Assembly (NCBI GenBank): GCA_945889015.1
Contig: CAMDBL010000020.1
Coordinates: 1-33,325 of the forward strand
Length of the DNA stretch: 33,325 nucleotides
Source of the DNA: Devosia equisanguinis
GTDB taxonomy: Bacteria > Pseudomonadota > Alphaproteobacteria > Rhizobiales > Hyphomicrobiaceae
Direction of reading: 5' to 3'
This document shows, piece by piece, positions 21,821-30,042 of this stretch. The position numbers and the translations under genes were made by a program. Each line of letters begins with the position of its first letter. Positions within the stretch are counted from its first letter, which is position 1. The notes beneath the pieces are model-generated. The model did not search any database, was not told the origin of the DNA, and was given only the letters and a program-made list of their open reading frames with translations.

Positions 21821-23533
21821 ATGAGCGACGAACCGTCCCGCATCGCGCCGTCCGCCGGCTACGACATCGTCAGCGTCGGCGGCGGATCGGCCGGTTGCGC
21901 GCTGGCGAGCCGCCTTTCCGAGCGCTCCATGCTTCGGGTGTTGCTGCTCGAAGCTGGCCGCGACACGGCGCCGGGTGCGACGCCCGAGGACGTGCTCGAT
22001 ATCTATCCTGCCTCCTACTACAACAAGTCCTACATGTGGCCGACGCAGAAGGTGCATTGGCGGCGGCGTGACAACTCCCCGCTGGTCGGCATGGACCAGG
22101 GCCGGATCATGGGCGGCGGCTCGTCGGGCATGGGCATGGTAGCGCTGCGCGGCCTGCCCGACGACTTCGCCGAATGGGAGGCGATGGGGGCCAAGGGCTG
22201 GGGCTGGGCGGACGTGCTGCCCTACTACCGCAAGCTCGAGAGCGATCTCGATTTCGACAACGAGATGCACGGCGGTGGCGGCCCGGTCACCATCCGCCGC
22301 GTGCCCCAAGAGCAGTGGACGCCCCTGGCCCGCGCCGTGAAGTCGTTCGCGGACTCCCGGCAGATGGCCTACGTCGCCGACATGAACGGCGACTTCCGCG
22401 ACGGCTACTGCTCGCTGCCAATGAGCAACACGCCCGAGCACCGGGCCTCGAGCGCGATCAGCTACCTGACCGCCGACGTGCGCCGCCGGCCCAACCTCAC
22501 CATCGTGCCGTTCGCCACCGTCACGGACCTGCTGCTCGATGAAGGCAAGGTCGTCGGCGTGGAGGCCGAGGTGGCGGGCCAGAAGAAGAGCTTCATGGCC
22601 CGCGAGACGGTGCTGTGCTGCGGCGCCGTCCGCTCGCCCGCGATCCTGATGCGCGCCGGCTATGGTCCCGCCGCGGACCTGCGCGATCTCGGCATCCCGG
22701 TGCGCGAGAACATGCCGGGTGTCGGCGCCAACTTGTCGAACCACGCCATCCTGTTCATCGGCATGCACCTGAGGAAACCGCATCGCCAGTCCGACAGCCT
22801 CAGGTCGCTGCAGGTGACGGGCATGCGCTGGTCGTCGGGATTGGCGGGATGTCCACCGACCGACCTGTGCATGAACATCCAGAGCAAGTCGTCGTGGAAC
22901 CAGCTCGGCGGCCAGATCGCCAACATCGGGCCGGTGCTGTGGAAGCCTCATTCGCGCGGCACCGTCTCGCTGACCTCGGCGAGCCCGCACGACGCGCCCC
23001 TCATCGAATGCAACTTCATCGACGACGAGCGCGACCTGAAGCGGATGATGATGGGCTTCCGCCGCGCGGTGGAGATGGTCACGCACGAGGACGTGGCGCG
23101 GATCGGCGGGCGGCCGTTCCCGGTGCGGTTCACGGACAACCTGCGCCGGATGAACCAGAAGACGACGGTCAACAAGTGGAAAACGTCGGCGATCGCTCGA
23201 ATGCTCGACGTCGCGCCGCCGCTGAGCGACCGCATGCTGGCGACGCTGACCAGCGGCGTCAACGATCTGGCGGCGCTCGCCGCCGACGACGAGCGGTTGA
23301 AGGCGCACGTGCTCGCCAACATCGCCGGCACGTTCCATCTCGTCGGCACCTGCCGGATGGGCGCAGCGGACGATCCGAAAGCGGTCGTCGATTCTCGCGG
23401 GCGCGTCCGCAACGTGCCGGGCCTGAGGATCGCCGATGCCTCGATCATGCCGACGGTGCCGCGCGCCAACACCAACATCCCGACCATCATGCTCGCCGAG
23501 AAGATCGCTGCGGAGATGCTGTCGGCGGCGTGA
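21821..23533 (+). CDS. GMC-family FAD oxidoreductase (choline dehydrogenase-like)
   Basis: A 570-residue glucose-methanol-choline oxidoreductase, which oxidises an alcohol using FAD. Evidence in order: the dinucleotide fold DIVSVGGGSAGCALASRLSE at about 14-33, the GMC signature 1 region GRIMGGGSSGMGMVALRG, signature 2 around VLCCGAVRSPAILMRAG, and the C-terminal active site with the catalytic histidine in FHLVGTCRMG and the partner asparagine in ANTNIPT. A strong GGGGAGGAG ribosome site precedes the ATG. The substrate cannot be read from sequence; the family also handles sugars, polyethylene glycol and aromatic alcohols. There is no twin-arginine or Sec signal, so it should be cytoplasmic. 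Nothing next to it forms an obvious pathway. Confidence 0.93.
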   Translation: MSDEPSRIAPSAGYDIVSVGGGSAGCALASRLSERSMLRVLLLEAGRDTAPGATPEDVLDIYPASYYNKSYMWPTQKVHWRRRDNSPLVGMDQGRIMGGGSSGMGMVALRGLPDDFAEWEAMGAKGWGWADVLPYYRKLESDLDFDNEMHGGGGPVTIRRVPQEQWTPLARAVKSFADSRQMAYVADMNGDFRDGYCSLPMSNTPEHRASSAISYLTADVRRRPNLTIVPFATVTDLLLDEGKVVGVEAEVAGQKKSFMARETVLCCGAVRSPAILMRAGYGPAADLRDLGIPVRENMPGVGANLSNHAILFIGMHLRKPHRQSDSLRSLQVTGMRWSSGLAGCPPTDLCMNIQSKSSWNQLGGQIANIGPVLWKPHSRGTVSLTSASPHDAPLIECNFIDDERDLKRMMMGFRRAVEMVTHEDVARIGGRPFPVRFTDNLRRMNQKTTVNKWKTSAIARMLDVAPPLSDRMLATLTSGVNDLAALAADDERLKAHVLANIAGTFHLVGTCRMGAADDPKAVVDSRGRVRNVPGLRIADASIMPTVPRANTNIPTIMLAEKIAAEMLSAA

Positions 23534-23566
23534 GCGACCAACGCCCCCCTTGGAGCGGGGGACGGC

Positions 23567-24169
23567 TCAGATCGGCAAGTCGGCCAGGACCAGCGACAAA
23601 CCGGGCAGCCGCACCGGCACGAGAGCTTCGGCGCTGTTTCGCTCGACGCAGTTCGCATAGGCACCCGCCGAGGGATCAGGCGCCGTATGGACGGTCGTCG
23701 CCAGCGTCACCGCATCGACGACCCAATACTCGGCGATGCCCAGCCCGGCATAAACCGGCGCCTTGCGCAGCTTGTCGTCGGCAAGGCTGGAGTGTGAGAC
23801 CTCGATCAACAGCAGCACCTCGCGTGCCGGCACGGTCGCGGCCTTGTGGCCGTCCGGAAAAAGCAGAATGTCGGGCTCGACGTAGGTCTCCTCATCTGGC
23901 CGCCACCCGATCTCGATGGAATGCCGCCAACCAGGCCTGCGATGATCAACCAGCCACTGATGAATTTCGTCGCGCACGACCTCGTGCCGAATACCCTTGG
24001 GCGACATCGGAACCAGTTCCCCGCCGATCAGCTCGACCCGATCATGCTCGCCGAAGATGCCAGCCTCGATCAATTGCTCGAAGCGCGGCAGCGTCCAGCG
24101 AAGGCGCTGAAAATCCTGAGCACCTTGCGTCGTTGGGAGTTGCCCTGGCTGTCTGGTGATCTCGTTCAT
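23567..24169 (-). CDS. Uma2-family (DUF820) predicted endonuclease
   Basis: A 200-residue protein of the Uma2 family, which has a PD-(D/E)XK nuclease-like fold and is often found in many copies in cyanobacteria and some alphaproteobacteria; biological roles are mostly unknown. Core residues visible are Asp100 in VEPDILLF, Glu123 in LLIEVSHSS, and the lysine-containing helix DDKLRKAPVYAGLGIAEYWVVD-like segment, with GGELVPMSPKG marking the N-terminal half. The ATG at 24169 has GAGAG upstream; a longer frame to 24238 is unlikely. It is last in the minus-strand run after the membrane protein, with a 97 nt gap. Confidence 0.88.
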   Translation of the reverse strand: MNEITRQPGQLPTTQGAQDFQRLRWTLPRFEQLIEAGIFGEHDRVELIGGELVPMSPKGIRHEVVRDEIHQWLVDHRRPGWRHSIEIGWRPDEETYVEPDILLFPDGHKAATVPAREVLLLIEVSHSSLADDKLRKAPVYAGLGIAEYWVVDAVTLATTVHTAPDPSAGAYANCVERNSAEALVPVRLPGLSLVLADLPI

Positions 24170-24266
24170 CGCCGGCTCTCGTTCGGATGGCGCAGAATAC
24201 GGCAGCCCCGCCACTTCTTCAAATCGTTCGGCCCCCACCCGGTCGTGCCTCGGCTCTGACTAAGCC

Positions 24267-25277
24267 TCACACTTGTCCCAGTTGCGACCGCCAGCGCTCG
24301 CGCAGCGTCTGCCAGACCATCCGGCAGTGGTCCTCGGTCTCGATCGGGGCGATGGCGCCCAGCGCCGCGCCTTTCCAGGCCTCGACGAAGCCGCGGTCGG
24401 ACAGAACGGTCTCGATATGCACCGCCGTGGCCAGATGCACGGTCAGCGTCTCCTTGTCCTTCTGCGGCCGACGGGCCCGCGCCCGCCGCGCGGCGACGTC
24501 GGCCATCGCCTTCATCGCCCCTTTTTTCTTCTGCGCCTCGGCATCGGCCTCGTTGTCGCCGCGAGTGGAGACGACGAGCTCCAGGGCACGGATGTCGCGA
24601 TAGGGAAACTCGAGCAGGCGCTCGTACAGGATGTCGCCGGTGGTCAGGTCGATCGCGCCCTTGAACGCCGCGACGGTGTCCTTGCCCAGCGCGAACACGG
24701 TGACGCCCATCGGGGTGAACCGCACTTGGCCGTCCGTGCCGACCCGCCCGCCGACGAACGCGCCGGGAACCCGCTGGCGATCGGGAAAGCCCCGCAGGAT
24801 CAGCCGTTCTTTCAGGTCGGTATCGCCGACGAAGGCGAGCCGCTCGCCGGCACGGGCGATCAGCGTCGCGAGATCGTGCTCGCGCAGCCGATCGAGGCCG
24901 TGCTCGACCTCGGCGAGCGTTCCCTCTCGTTCCCGCTTCAACCACAGCAGAGCCCACCCGATCAGCACCACGCCGATCGCCACCGCCAGGGTCTCCAGCA
25001 TCACGAATTGCTTGTAGCCGGCCCCCCACGCCCACAGGGCACCGCCGATCAGCGACAGGCCGATCACGATGGCTCCGAACCGCCGCCACCAGACGAGGGC
25101 GTTGGCCCGCAGCATGGCCGCCAGCGTCTTGTCGAAGTTCTCCTCGAGATACTCGCGCCCCTCGCGCCGCCAGCGGGCGCGCTGCTCGACCAAGACGCGC
25201 GCGGCCTCCGCATCCGATGCGACGGGCTCGGAGGCGGGGAAAGCATCGGCCGGAACGGCTGGCGTCGATTCGGGCAT
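24267..25277 (-). CDS. Membrane protein of unknown function (336 aa)
   Basis: I do not recognise the family. The protein has a soluble acidic/alanine-rich N-terminus (1-65, with a probable helix around ARVLVEQRARWRREGREYL), two adjacent hydrophobic helices at about 68-86 and 92-112 with a very short turn, and a soluble C-terminal domain of about 220 residues. That domain has a charged helix after the membrane (KREREGTLAEVEHGLDRLRE), a beta-rich stretch (VGTDGQVRFTPMGVTVFALG) and a lysine/arginine-rich segment near 255-280. The two-helix hairpin followed by a large cytoplasmic domain resembles bacterial regulators or DUF3137-type proteins, but I would not name it. It lies 109 nt downstream of pheA, same strand. 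Confidence 0.7.
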   Translation of the reverse strand: MPESTPAVPADAFPASEPVASDAEAARVLVEQRARWRREGREYLEENFDKTLAAMLRANALVWWRRFGAIVIGLSLIGGALWAWGAGYKQFVMLETLAVAIGVVLIGWALLWLKREREGTLAEVEHGLDRLREHDLATLIARAGERLAFVGDTDLKERLILRGFPDRQRVPGAFVGGRVGTDGQVRFTPMGVTVFALGKDTVAAFKGAIDLTTGDILYERLLEFPYRDIRALELVVSTRGDNEADAEAQKKKGAMKAMADVAARRARARRPQKDKETLTVHLATAVHIETVLSDRGFVEAWKGAALGAIAPIETEDHCRMVWQTLRERWRSQLGQV

Positions 25278-25386
25278 GATTCAACCTCGCTCACGGAACA
25301 GCGTTCGCCATCACCGTAAGCGAATTAGCCCGGGCTCGTCTCCTGCGCCTTGACGAAGGGCAAACTTCATCTGGCTGGCAGAACGC

Positions 25387-26319
25387 TCAGCGCTTGCGCG
25401 GCAATCCCTGCCGGCCAGCCGCAGCGGCAGCTCGGGCCTCGATCCGGTAGGGGCTCGCGGGGTAAGTGCCGAGCACCTTCATCTCGCTCGAGAAGAACGA
25501 CAGCTCCTCCAGCGCGAGGCGCACGTTCAGGTCCTGCGGGTGCCCCTCGATGTCGGCGAAAAACATGGTCGCGGTGAACGCTCCGTCGAGCTGGTAGCTC
25601 TCGAGTTTGGTCATGTTGACACCGTTGGTGGCGAAGCCGCCCATCGCTTTGTAGAGCGCCGCCGGCACGTTGCGGACGCGAAAGAGGAACGTCGTCATCA
25701 CGGTGCCGGCGTCGCGCTCGGCATCCTCCGGCTCGGCTGCGAGGATGACGAAGCGGGTCGTGTTGTGGGCCTCGTCCTCGATGTCCTCCTTGAGGATGTC
25801 GAGGCCATAGATCTCGGCGGCAAGGCGGGACGCGATGGCGGCGATGGCCTTGTCGCCGCTTTGCGACACGAGCCTTGCAGAGCCCGCCGTGTCGGCCTCG
25901 GGGACAGGCGTGATGCCAAGCGATTTCAAAGTGTTGCGACACTGGCCCAGGGCCTGGGTGTGCGACAGCGCCTTCTTCACCGTCTTCAGCGTGGCGCCCG
26001 GCAGCGCCATCAGCTGGTGGCGGACGCGCAGGAAATGCTCGCCGACGATGTAGAGGTCGGCGTTGGGGAGCAGATGATGGATGTCGGCGACGCGGCCCGC
26101 GACCGAGTTCTCGATCGGGATCATCGCATACCGGCAGTCGCCGGACTTCACCGCGGCGAGGGCGTCCTCGAACGTCGGGCAGGCGACCGCCTCATAGTCG
26201 GGATAAACCTCGCTGGAGGCGAGATGCGAGTTGGCGCCGGCCTCGCCCTGATAGGAGATGCGGCGCGGGGCATCTTCACCGCTGCGGGCGGCGGCAGGCT
26301 TGCGGCTGCGATGGGGCAT
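25387..26319 (-). CDS. pheA: Prephenate dehydratase
   Basis: It converts prephenate to phenylpyruvate, committing to phenylalanine. A stand-alone dehydratase of 310 residues without a chorismate mutase domain. The catalytic domain (about 20-200) starts RISYQGEAGANSH, has IPIENSVAGRV, and ends with the essential Thr-Arg-Phe in NTTRFVIL. The regulatory ACT domain follows (about 215-290), with VPAALYKAMGGFATNGVNM and KLESYQLDG, matching the phenylalanine-binding motifs, so feedback inhibition is expected. It lies 106 nt downstream of kdsB on the same strand, a pairing common in this group of bacteria. Confidence 0.96.
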   Translation of the reverse strand: MPHRSRKPAAARSGEDAPRRISYQGEAGANSHLASSEVYPDYEAVACPTFEDALAAVKSGDCRYAMIPIENSVAGRVADIHHLLPNADLYIVGEHFLRVRHQLMALPGATLKTVKKALSHTQALGQCRNTLKSLGITPVPEADTAGSARLVSQSGDKAIAAIASRLAAEIYGLDILKEDIEDEAHNTTRFVILAAEPEDAERDAGTVMTTFLFRVRNVPAALYKAMGGFATNGVNMTKLESYQLDGAFTATMFFADIEGHPQDLNVRLALEELSFFSSEMKVLGTYPASPYRIEARAAAAAGRQGLPRKR

Positions 26320-26425
26320 GGGAACCTGACAGTCTCTGAGCGCGCTGGATCAGCGCGGTTGGGCTTGAGTGCTTCGGACGCGCGAGACGGCGGACCGCCT
26401 CGGGACGACGCGAAAACAGGAGTGC

Positions 26426-27178
26426 TCACGCGGAGGCGAGCAGCTTTCGGGCGCGCTCGAGATCGTGGGGAGTATCGACACCGAGCGGAACCGTGTCAAC
26501 GATCGCCACATCGATCCGCATGCCGTCCTCGAGTGCACGGAGTTGCTCGAGCTTCTCGCGCAGCTCCAACGGCGAGGGTCTCAGCGACACGAACCGCTCC
26601 AGCGCCGCGCGGCGATACCCGTAAATGCCGATGTGGTGATAGAGCGGCCCCTCGCCGGCCGGCGCCGTCGCGCGCGTGAAGTAGAGTGCGCGCAGCCGAT
26701 CGGCGTGACCGGCGACCGGCGTACCGATCACCTTGACGACGTTGGGATTGTCGCGCTCGGAGGCATCTGTGATCTCGGCGGTCAGGGTCGTGATCTGCGG
26801 GCCCCTGTCCCTCGAGGGATCGCGCAACGGCGTCAGGCACGCCTGTACCAGATGCGGCTCCAGCGTCGGCAGATCACCCTGCAGGTTGACGATCAGGTCG
26901 AAATCGCCGTCGGGATCGACCCGGCTGATCGCCTCGTAGACCCGGTCTGAGCCGGAAATGTGATCAGCCCGCGTCATCACCGCCTCGCCGCCGGCCTTGC
27001 GGATGGCGGCGCGGATCTCCTCGGCATCGGTCGCCACCACGACACGGCCGGCCTCGGCCGCCATCGCCCGGCGCCAGACATGGACGATCATCGGCTCACC
27101 ATGAATGTCGGCCAGCGGCTTGCCGGGAAGGCGTGTCGCCTGCATGCGGGCGGGAATAACGATCAGTGCGCTGGCCAT
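26426..27178 (-). CDS. kdsB: 3-deoxy-manno-octulosonate cytidylyltransferase
   Basis: KdsB activates Kdo with CTP to CMP-Kdo for lipopolysaccharide core synthesis, so the cell is a Gram-negative with Kdo-containing LPS. 250 residues. The nucleotide-binding loop is [19 protein letters not shown] (Arg11, Lys20), followed by [23 protein letters not shown] and [11 protein letters not shown], then [11 protein letters not shown] and [13 protein letters not shown]. The ATG at 27178 fits family starts; a GTG at 27190 would add four residues. It is divergent from cycM across 227 nt. Confidence 0.97.
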   Translation of the reverse strand: MASALIVIPARMQATRLPGKPLADIHGEPMIVHVWRRAMAAEAGRVVVATDAEEIRAAIRKAGGEAVMTRADHISGSDRVYEAISRVDPDGDFDLIVNLQGDLPTLEPHLVQACLTPLRDPSRDRGPQITTLTAEITDASERDNPNVVKVIGTPVAGHADRLRALYFTRATAPAGEGPLYHHIGIYGYRRAALERFVSLRPSPLELREKLEQLRALEDGMRIDVAIVDTVPLGVDTPHDLERARKLLASA

Positions 27179-27327
27179 GCTCGCAGTCACTCCACGGTCG
27201 AGGCCCCGGCCGACCAGCGGCCGGTGACAATTCGTCTCGGTTGCTGGCAGTAAAACGGACGCGAGCCGGGTTGCAAGCGGAAGCGGAACCCATATAGTCG
27301 GGCCGAATTGACGCGGGTTTATCGAAC

Positions 27328-27358
27328 AGCCCCGCTCCGAGGCGATCGGAACGGGGCT
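27328..27358. promoter_or_regulatory. Stable hairpin in the cycM leader
   Basis: AGCCCCG at 27328-27334 and TCCGA at 27336-27340 pair with TCGGA and CGGGGCT on the other side of a 5-base loop: 12 pairs with one mismatch. No T-run follows, so it is not a clear terminator. It lies about 50 bases before the cycM ATG and could affect mRNA stability or translation, or be a bidirectional element between cycM and kdsB. Confidence 0.5.
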
Positions 27359-27405
27359 TGTCGTGTCTCAAACGTGCTGGTCTCAAACGGGCTGGGGAAC
27401 GACCA

Positions 27406-27954
27406 ATGGACAGTTTCGAGCTCAATAAGATCGCCGGCGGCGTGCTGTCGGCTCTATTGGCGATTTTCGGCACCAAGACGCTGATCGACGTGGCGCAGTC
27501 CGGCCACGACCACGGCCATCAGAAGGCCGGCTACACGCTGCCTGCACCGAAGGCAGCTCCTGCCGCTGCGTCGGCGGCGGCCCCCGCCGCGTTCGATCCG
27601 GCCAAGGTCACCGCGCTGTTGTCGAAGGCCTCCGTCGAGAACGGCCAGGCCACCTTCAAGAAGTGCACCGCCTGCCACACGCCCGACAAGGGCGGCCCCA
27701 ACCGCGTCGGCCCGAACCTCTACGGCATCGTTGGCCGCAAGGGCGGCAGCCACGAGGGCTTCGCCTACTCCGACGCCATGAAGGCGCATCCCGCCTGGAC
27801 CTACGAGGGCTTGGCGACCTTCATCCACAATCCGAAGGGCACCGTGCCCGGCACCAAGATGGTGTTCGCCGGCATCTCGGACACGAGCGAGCTCGCCGAC
27901 CTCATCGCCTACATGCGCACGCTCTCCGACAGCCCCGCGCCGCTTCCCAAGTAA
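27406..27954 (+). CDS. cycM: Membrane-anchored c-type cytochrome, CycM-like
   Basis: The product looks like CycM of Bradyrhizobium, a membrane-bound cytochrome c552 that carries electrons from the bc1 complex to the aa3 oxidase. Of 182 residues, the first 30 begin MDSFELNKIAGGVLSALLA and form an uncleaved anchor. A His-rich patch (HDHGH, 34-38) and an Ala/Pro linker follow. The class I cytochrome domain has one heme site, Cys87-Thr-Ala-Cys90-His91, then RVGPNLYGIVGRKGG, and the axial methionine in GTKMVFAGI. A GGGGAA ribosome site precedes the ATG at 27406. A strong terminator follows, so it is a single-gene unit. Confidence 0.93.
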   Translation: MDSFELNKIAGGVLSALLAIFGTKTLIDVAQSGHDHGHQKAGYTLPAPKAAPAAASAAAPAAFDPAKVTALLSKASVENGQATFKKCTACHTPDKGGPNRVGPNLYGIVGRKGGSHEGFAYSDAMKAHPAWTYEGLATFIHNPKGTVPGTKMVFAGISDTSELADLIAYMRTLSDSPAPLPK

Positions 27955-27983
27955 GGCGCAGGCAGCACTCACTGTCGAACATC

Positions 27984-28018
27984 CGACCCTGACGGCCCAG
28001 CCGTCGGGGTCGATTTGT
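27984..28018 (+). terminator. Rho-independent terminator of cycM
   Basis: CGACCCTGACGGC (27984-27996) pairs with GCCGTCGGGGTCG (28000-28012) across a CCA loop, 13 pairs including one G-T, followed by ATTTGT. It is 29 bases after the cycM stop. The near-perfect symmetry would also work on the opposite strand. Confidence 0.9.
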
Positions 28019-28155
28019 ATCCGCCACCTCTATTAAATCTCGGCAATGTCGGGGTGCGTGGCCTCGCCCAGCCGGAATTCGATGCTAGAAGATGCGACGA
28101 TGTCGCGGCTGGCGGTTGGCCGGCCCTCCCTCCCGTCAGGAGATCGAGACGACGC

Positions 28156-30030
28156 ATGGCTCTTGGACACCTGAAGCTGGCGGCGCGAGCCGCCCTCCCC
28201 CTCTTCATCGCGGCACTGATCGCCGCCTTGCCGGTCGCCGCCGGAACCGCTCATGCCGCCGAACAAAATCGGCACCACGCCCTCTCGCTGGTCGGCGAGC
28301 CGAAGATGCCGGCCGACTTCCAGCGGTTCGACTGGGTCAATCCGAATGCGCCTAAAGGCGGCTCCGTCCGCATCGCGGTCCGTGGCACGTTCGACACGCT
28401 CAATGCCTACAACATCAAGGGCAACAAGGCGGCGAGCCTGGGCCTCGTTCTCGATTCCCTGATGACCCGCTCGCCCGACGAGGCCTCGACCGAATATTGC
28501 CTCGTCTGCGAATGGGTGTCCTACCCTGACGATTATTCCGCGGTGACGTTCAAGCTCCGCGACGGCGCACGCTTCCAAGACGGCAAGCCGATCACGCCCG
28601 AGGATGTCATCTTCACCCTGGAGCAGCTGAAGCAGCACACGCCGTTCTATGCCCAGTACTACAAGAACGTGATCAAATCGGAGGCCGGCCCCGGCACCGT
28701 CACCTTCACTTTCGACGTCAAAGGCAACCGCGAGCTGCCGCAGATCATCGGCGAGATGCCGGTGCTGCCGAAGCATTACTGGACCGGCAAGGACACCCAG
28801 GGCAACGACCGCGATCTGTCGAGGACCACGCTGGAGCCGCCGCTCGGCTCGGGGCCCTACCGGATCAAGGCGTTCGAGCCCGGTCGCTTCATCGAGTACG
28901 AGCGCGTCAAGGACTGGTGGGCCAAGGATCTCCCCATCGCCAAGGGCCAGTGGAACTTCGACACTCTGCGCTACGAGTATTTCCGTGACCTGACCGCCGC
29001 GTTCGAGGCCTTCAAGGCCGGCGGCATCGACTTCTGGCGCGAGAACAGCTCCAAGCAGTGGGCCACCGCCTACGACTTCGATGCGGTCAAGAACGGTCTC
29101 GTCAAGAAGGAGGCGATCCGCACGCGCGAGGCGTCGCAGATGCAAGCCTTCGCCATGAACCTGAGGCGCCCCCAGTTCCAGGATCCGCGCGTGCGCCGGG
29201 CGATGATCCTGGCATTCGACTTCGAGTTCGCCAACAAGAACCTGTTCTTCGGCCAGTACGCCCGCGTGCAGCACTACTTCGGCGAGAAGGAGCTGCAGGC
29301 GACCGGTCTGCCGCAAGGCCGCGAGCTCGAGATCCTGAACGAGGTCAAGGCGCAGCTTCCGCCCGAGGTGTTCACGACCGCGTACAGCCTGCCGGTCAAC
29401 AACACCCCGGACGACGTACGCAACAACCTGCGTGCTGCGGCCAAGCTGCTGGCGGAGGCCGGATACCAGCCCAAGGGCGGCGTCATGACCAACGCCCAGG
29501 GTCAAGCCTTGAGGATCGAGATCCTGCTCGCCGATCCGCAGTTCGAGCGGGTTGCGCAGCCCTACGTCGGCCAGCTGAAGCTGCTCGGCATCCAGGCCAC
29601 GATCCGCACGGTCGACCCGGCCCAGTTCGAGCGCCGCAAGGACGAGTTCGATTTCGACATGATCATCGACAACTTCGGGCAATCGGCCTCGCCCGGCAAC
29701 GAGCAGCGCGAGTTCTGGAGTTCGCAGGCCGCCGACATGAAGGGCAGCCGCAACACGCTCGGCATCAAGAGCCCGGCCATCGACAAGCTGATCGACCACA
29801 TCATCTTCGCCAAGGACCGCACCGAGCTGGAGGCGGCGACGCGCGCGCTCGACCGGGCGCTGCTCTGGGGCCACTACGTGGTTCCGCAGTGGTACTCGCC
29901 GGACGACCGCATCGCCTGGTGGGACAAGTATGCTCGTCCCGAGAAGCTGCCCTCGCGTGCCGTCTCGTTCCTCGAGATCTGGTGGCAGGACGAGGCCCTG
30001 GCCCGCAAGCTCGCCGAGGCGAGGAAGTAG
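28156..30030 (+). CDS. yejA: Oligopeptide-type ABC transporter substrate-binding protein 1 (YejA-like)
   Basis: A periplasmic binding protein of solute-binding family 5, YejA type; YejABEF of enterobacteria imports oligopeptides and microcin C. 624 residues. A signal peptide covers about 1-35 (hydrophobic core ALPLFIAALIAALPVAA, cleavage near AHAAEQ). The mature part has DWVNPNAPKGGSVRIAV, the family signature around SVTFKLRDGARFQDGKPIT-like residues, LEPPLGSGPYRIK, RPQFQDPRVRRAMILAFDFE and WYSPDDRIAWWDKY. The ATG at 28156 lies in the right place for the signal peptide; frames further upstream are not coding. The next gene, a paralogue, starts 12 nt after its stop, so the two are co-transcribed with yejB and yejE. 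Confidence 0.93.
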   Translation: MALGHLKLAARAALPLFIAALIAALPVAAGTAHAAEQNRHHALSLVGEPKMPADFQRFDWVNPNAPKGGSVRIAVRGTFDTLNAYNIKGNKAASLGLVLDSLMTRSPDEASTEYCLVCEWVSYPDDYSAVTFKLRDGARFQDGKPITPEDVIFTLEQLKQHTPFYAQYYKNVIKSEAGPGTVTFTFDVKGNRELPQIIGEMPVLPKHYWTGKDTQGNDRDLSRTTLEPPLGSGPYRIKAFEPGRFIEYERVKDWWAKDLPIAKGQWNFDTLRYEYFRDLTAAFEAFKAGGIDFWRENSSKQWATAYDFDAVKNGLVKKEAIRTREASQMQAFAMNLRRPQFQDPRVRRAMILAFDFEFANKNLFFGQYARVQHYFGEKELQATGLPQGRELEILNEVKAQLPPEVFTTAYSLPVNNTPDDVRNNLRAAAKLLAEAGYQPKGGVMTNAQGQALRIEILLADPQFERVAQPYVGQLKLLGIQATIRTVDPAQFERRKDEFDFDMIIDNFGQSASPGNEQREFWSSQAADMKGSRNTLGIKSPAIDKLIDHIIFAKDRTELEAATRALDRALLWGHYVVPQWYSPDDRIAWWDKYARPEKLPSRAVSFLEIWWQDEALARKLAEARK

Positions 30031-30042
30031 GCGGAGATGACC

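Noticed and set aside
21800-23338. A 512-residue minus-strand open frame.
   Set aside because: It is the shadow of the GMC oxidoreductase, with no family features.
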